Assembly (NCBI RefSeq): GCF_004366595.1
Contig: NZ_SORE01000003.1
Coordinates: forward strand, 310,001-374,000
Length of the DNA stretch: 64,000 nt
Origin: Paraburkholderia rhizosphaerae
GTDB taxonomy: Bacteria; Pseudomonadota; Gammaproteobacteria; Burkholderiales; Burkholderiaceae
Direction: 5' to 3'
Numbering within the stretch: position 1 is the stretch's first letter; every line of letters starts with the position of its first letter. The notes beneath the pieces are model-generated. The model was not told the DNA's origin. It did not search any database and saw only the letters and a program-made list of their open reading frames with translations. A program made the translations under genes and the position numbers. This document shows positions 63,597 through 64,000 of this stretch, piece after piece.

Positions 63597-64000
63597 TCAG
63601 ACCACTCCGGCTCCGTGCGCCTGAACATCGGCGTGGTAACTCGATCGCACCATCGCACCGACGGCGGCATGGGTGAACCCCATCTTGTACGCCTCTTCCT
63701 CGTACATCTTGAACGTGTCGGGATGCACGTATGCGCGCACCGGCAAGTGGTGTTCGGAGGGTTGGAGGTATTGGCCGATCGTCAGCATATCGACGTCGTG
63801 CGCGCGCAAGTCGCGCATCACCTGCAAAATTTCTTCCTCCATTTCACCAAGACCCACCATCAACCCGGACTTCGTCGCGACATCCGGATGCAGCGCCTTG
63901 AAATCCTTCAGCAACTTCAGCGAGTGCGCATAGTCCGAGCCCGGACGCGCCTCTTTGTACAGACGCGGCACGGTCTCCAGATTGTGGTTCATCACGTCGG
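63597..64000 (-). CDS. lipA: Lipoyl synthase, C-terminal part (5' end outside window)
   Basis: Radical-SAM enzyme that inserts two sulfur atoms into octanoyl groups. Only the C-terminal 134 residues are in the window: [58 protein letters not shown], and the C-terminal Arg-Ser-Ser motif [12 protein letters not shown], which holds the serine ligand of the auxiliary cluster. The frame is open at the right edge of the window. A GTG at 63995 is internal, not the start. Confidence 0.97.
   Translation of the reverse strand, partial: DVMNHNLETVPRLYKEARPGSDYAHSLKLLKDFKALHPDVATKSGLMVGLGEMEEEILQVMRDLRAHDVDMLTIGQYLQPSEHHLPVRAYVHPDTFKMYEEEAYKMGFTHAAVGAMVRSSYHADVQAHGAGVV

Overview
The window is a high-GC chromosomal segment of a betaproteobacterium, most likely Burkholderiaceae (Burkholderia or Paraburkholderia type). 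This is inferred from gene content and order: the order of the cytochrome c oxidase assembly genes, a coxB with a fused cytochrome c domain, the gshA-gshB-manX-ptsH-ptsI order, the rhodanese-grxC-secB-gpsA order, and strong G/C preference at third codon positions. No species can be named from the sequence. No rRNA, tRNA, CRISPR array, insertion sequence or prophage was seen.

Layout. 1-1.3 kb: end of a cytochrome bd oxidase operon (cydB, cydX). 1.3-8.9 kb: an N-acetylglucosamine operon on the minus strand (GntR regulator, nagA, SIS-family deaminase, fused EIIA-HPr-EI phosphotransferase, EIICB permease), with a perfect dyad operator over the regulator promoter. 9.2-12 kb: a MarR-GNAT fusion protein and a chemoreceptor. 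12.2-17.5 kb: a chaperone-usher fimbrial operon. 17.9-28.5 kb: the aa3-type cytochrome c oxidase genes with their heme A and copper assembly factors, including two very small genes. 28.8-34.3 kb: a BioC-like methyltransferase, comF, trmL, a macrodomain protein, and the gpsA-secB-grxC-rhodanese block. 34.4-38.1 kb: gpmA, a carboxy-terminal protease and a MoeB/ThiF protein. 38.2-45.8 kb: general PTS proteins (ptsI, ptsH, EIIA-Man), glutathione synthesis (gshB, gshA) and nitrogen sensing and transport (amtB, glnK). 46.2-49.8 kb: ubiK, comM, a putative lipoprotein and a thioredoxin-like protein.

50.1-51.9 kb holds the most unusual gene: a large modular protein with tandem W-rich repeats, a low-complexity middle whose codon usage fits another frame, and a C-terminal aspzincin-type (M35) metallopeptidase domain. 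It looks like a secreted toxin or effector. 52.0-56.7 kb: the dctA-dctB-dctD C4-dicarboxylate system with a sigma-54 promoter. 57-62 kb: an ABC importer next to a glycerophosphodiesterase. 62.5-63.3 kb: a compact two-gene unit resembling a diverged HicA/HicB toxin-antitoxin pair. The window ends inside lipA.

Most genes are core metabolism or respiration. The accessory candidates are the fimbrial operon, the aspzincin protein and the two-gene unit next to lipA. Two separate PTS phosphorelays occur: the general one (ptsH, ptsI, EIIA-Man) and a fused one inside the GlcNAc operon. Two sigma-54-type promoters (dctA and glnK-amtB) fit the presence of the DctD activator and the PII/AmtB pair.
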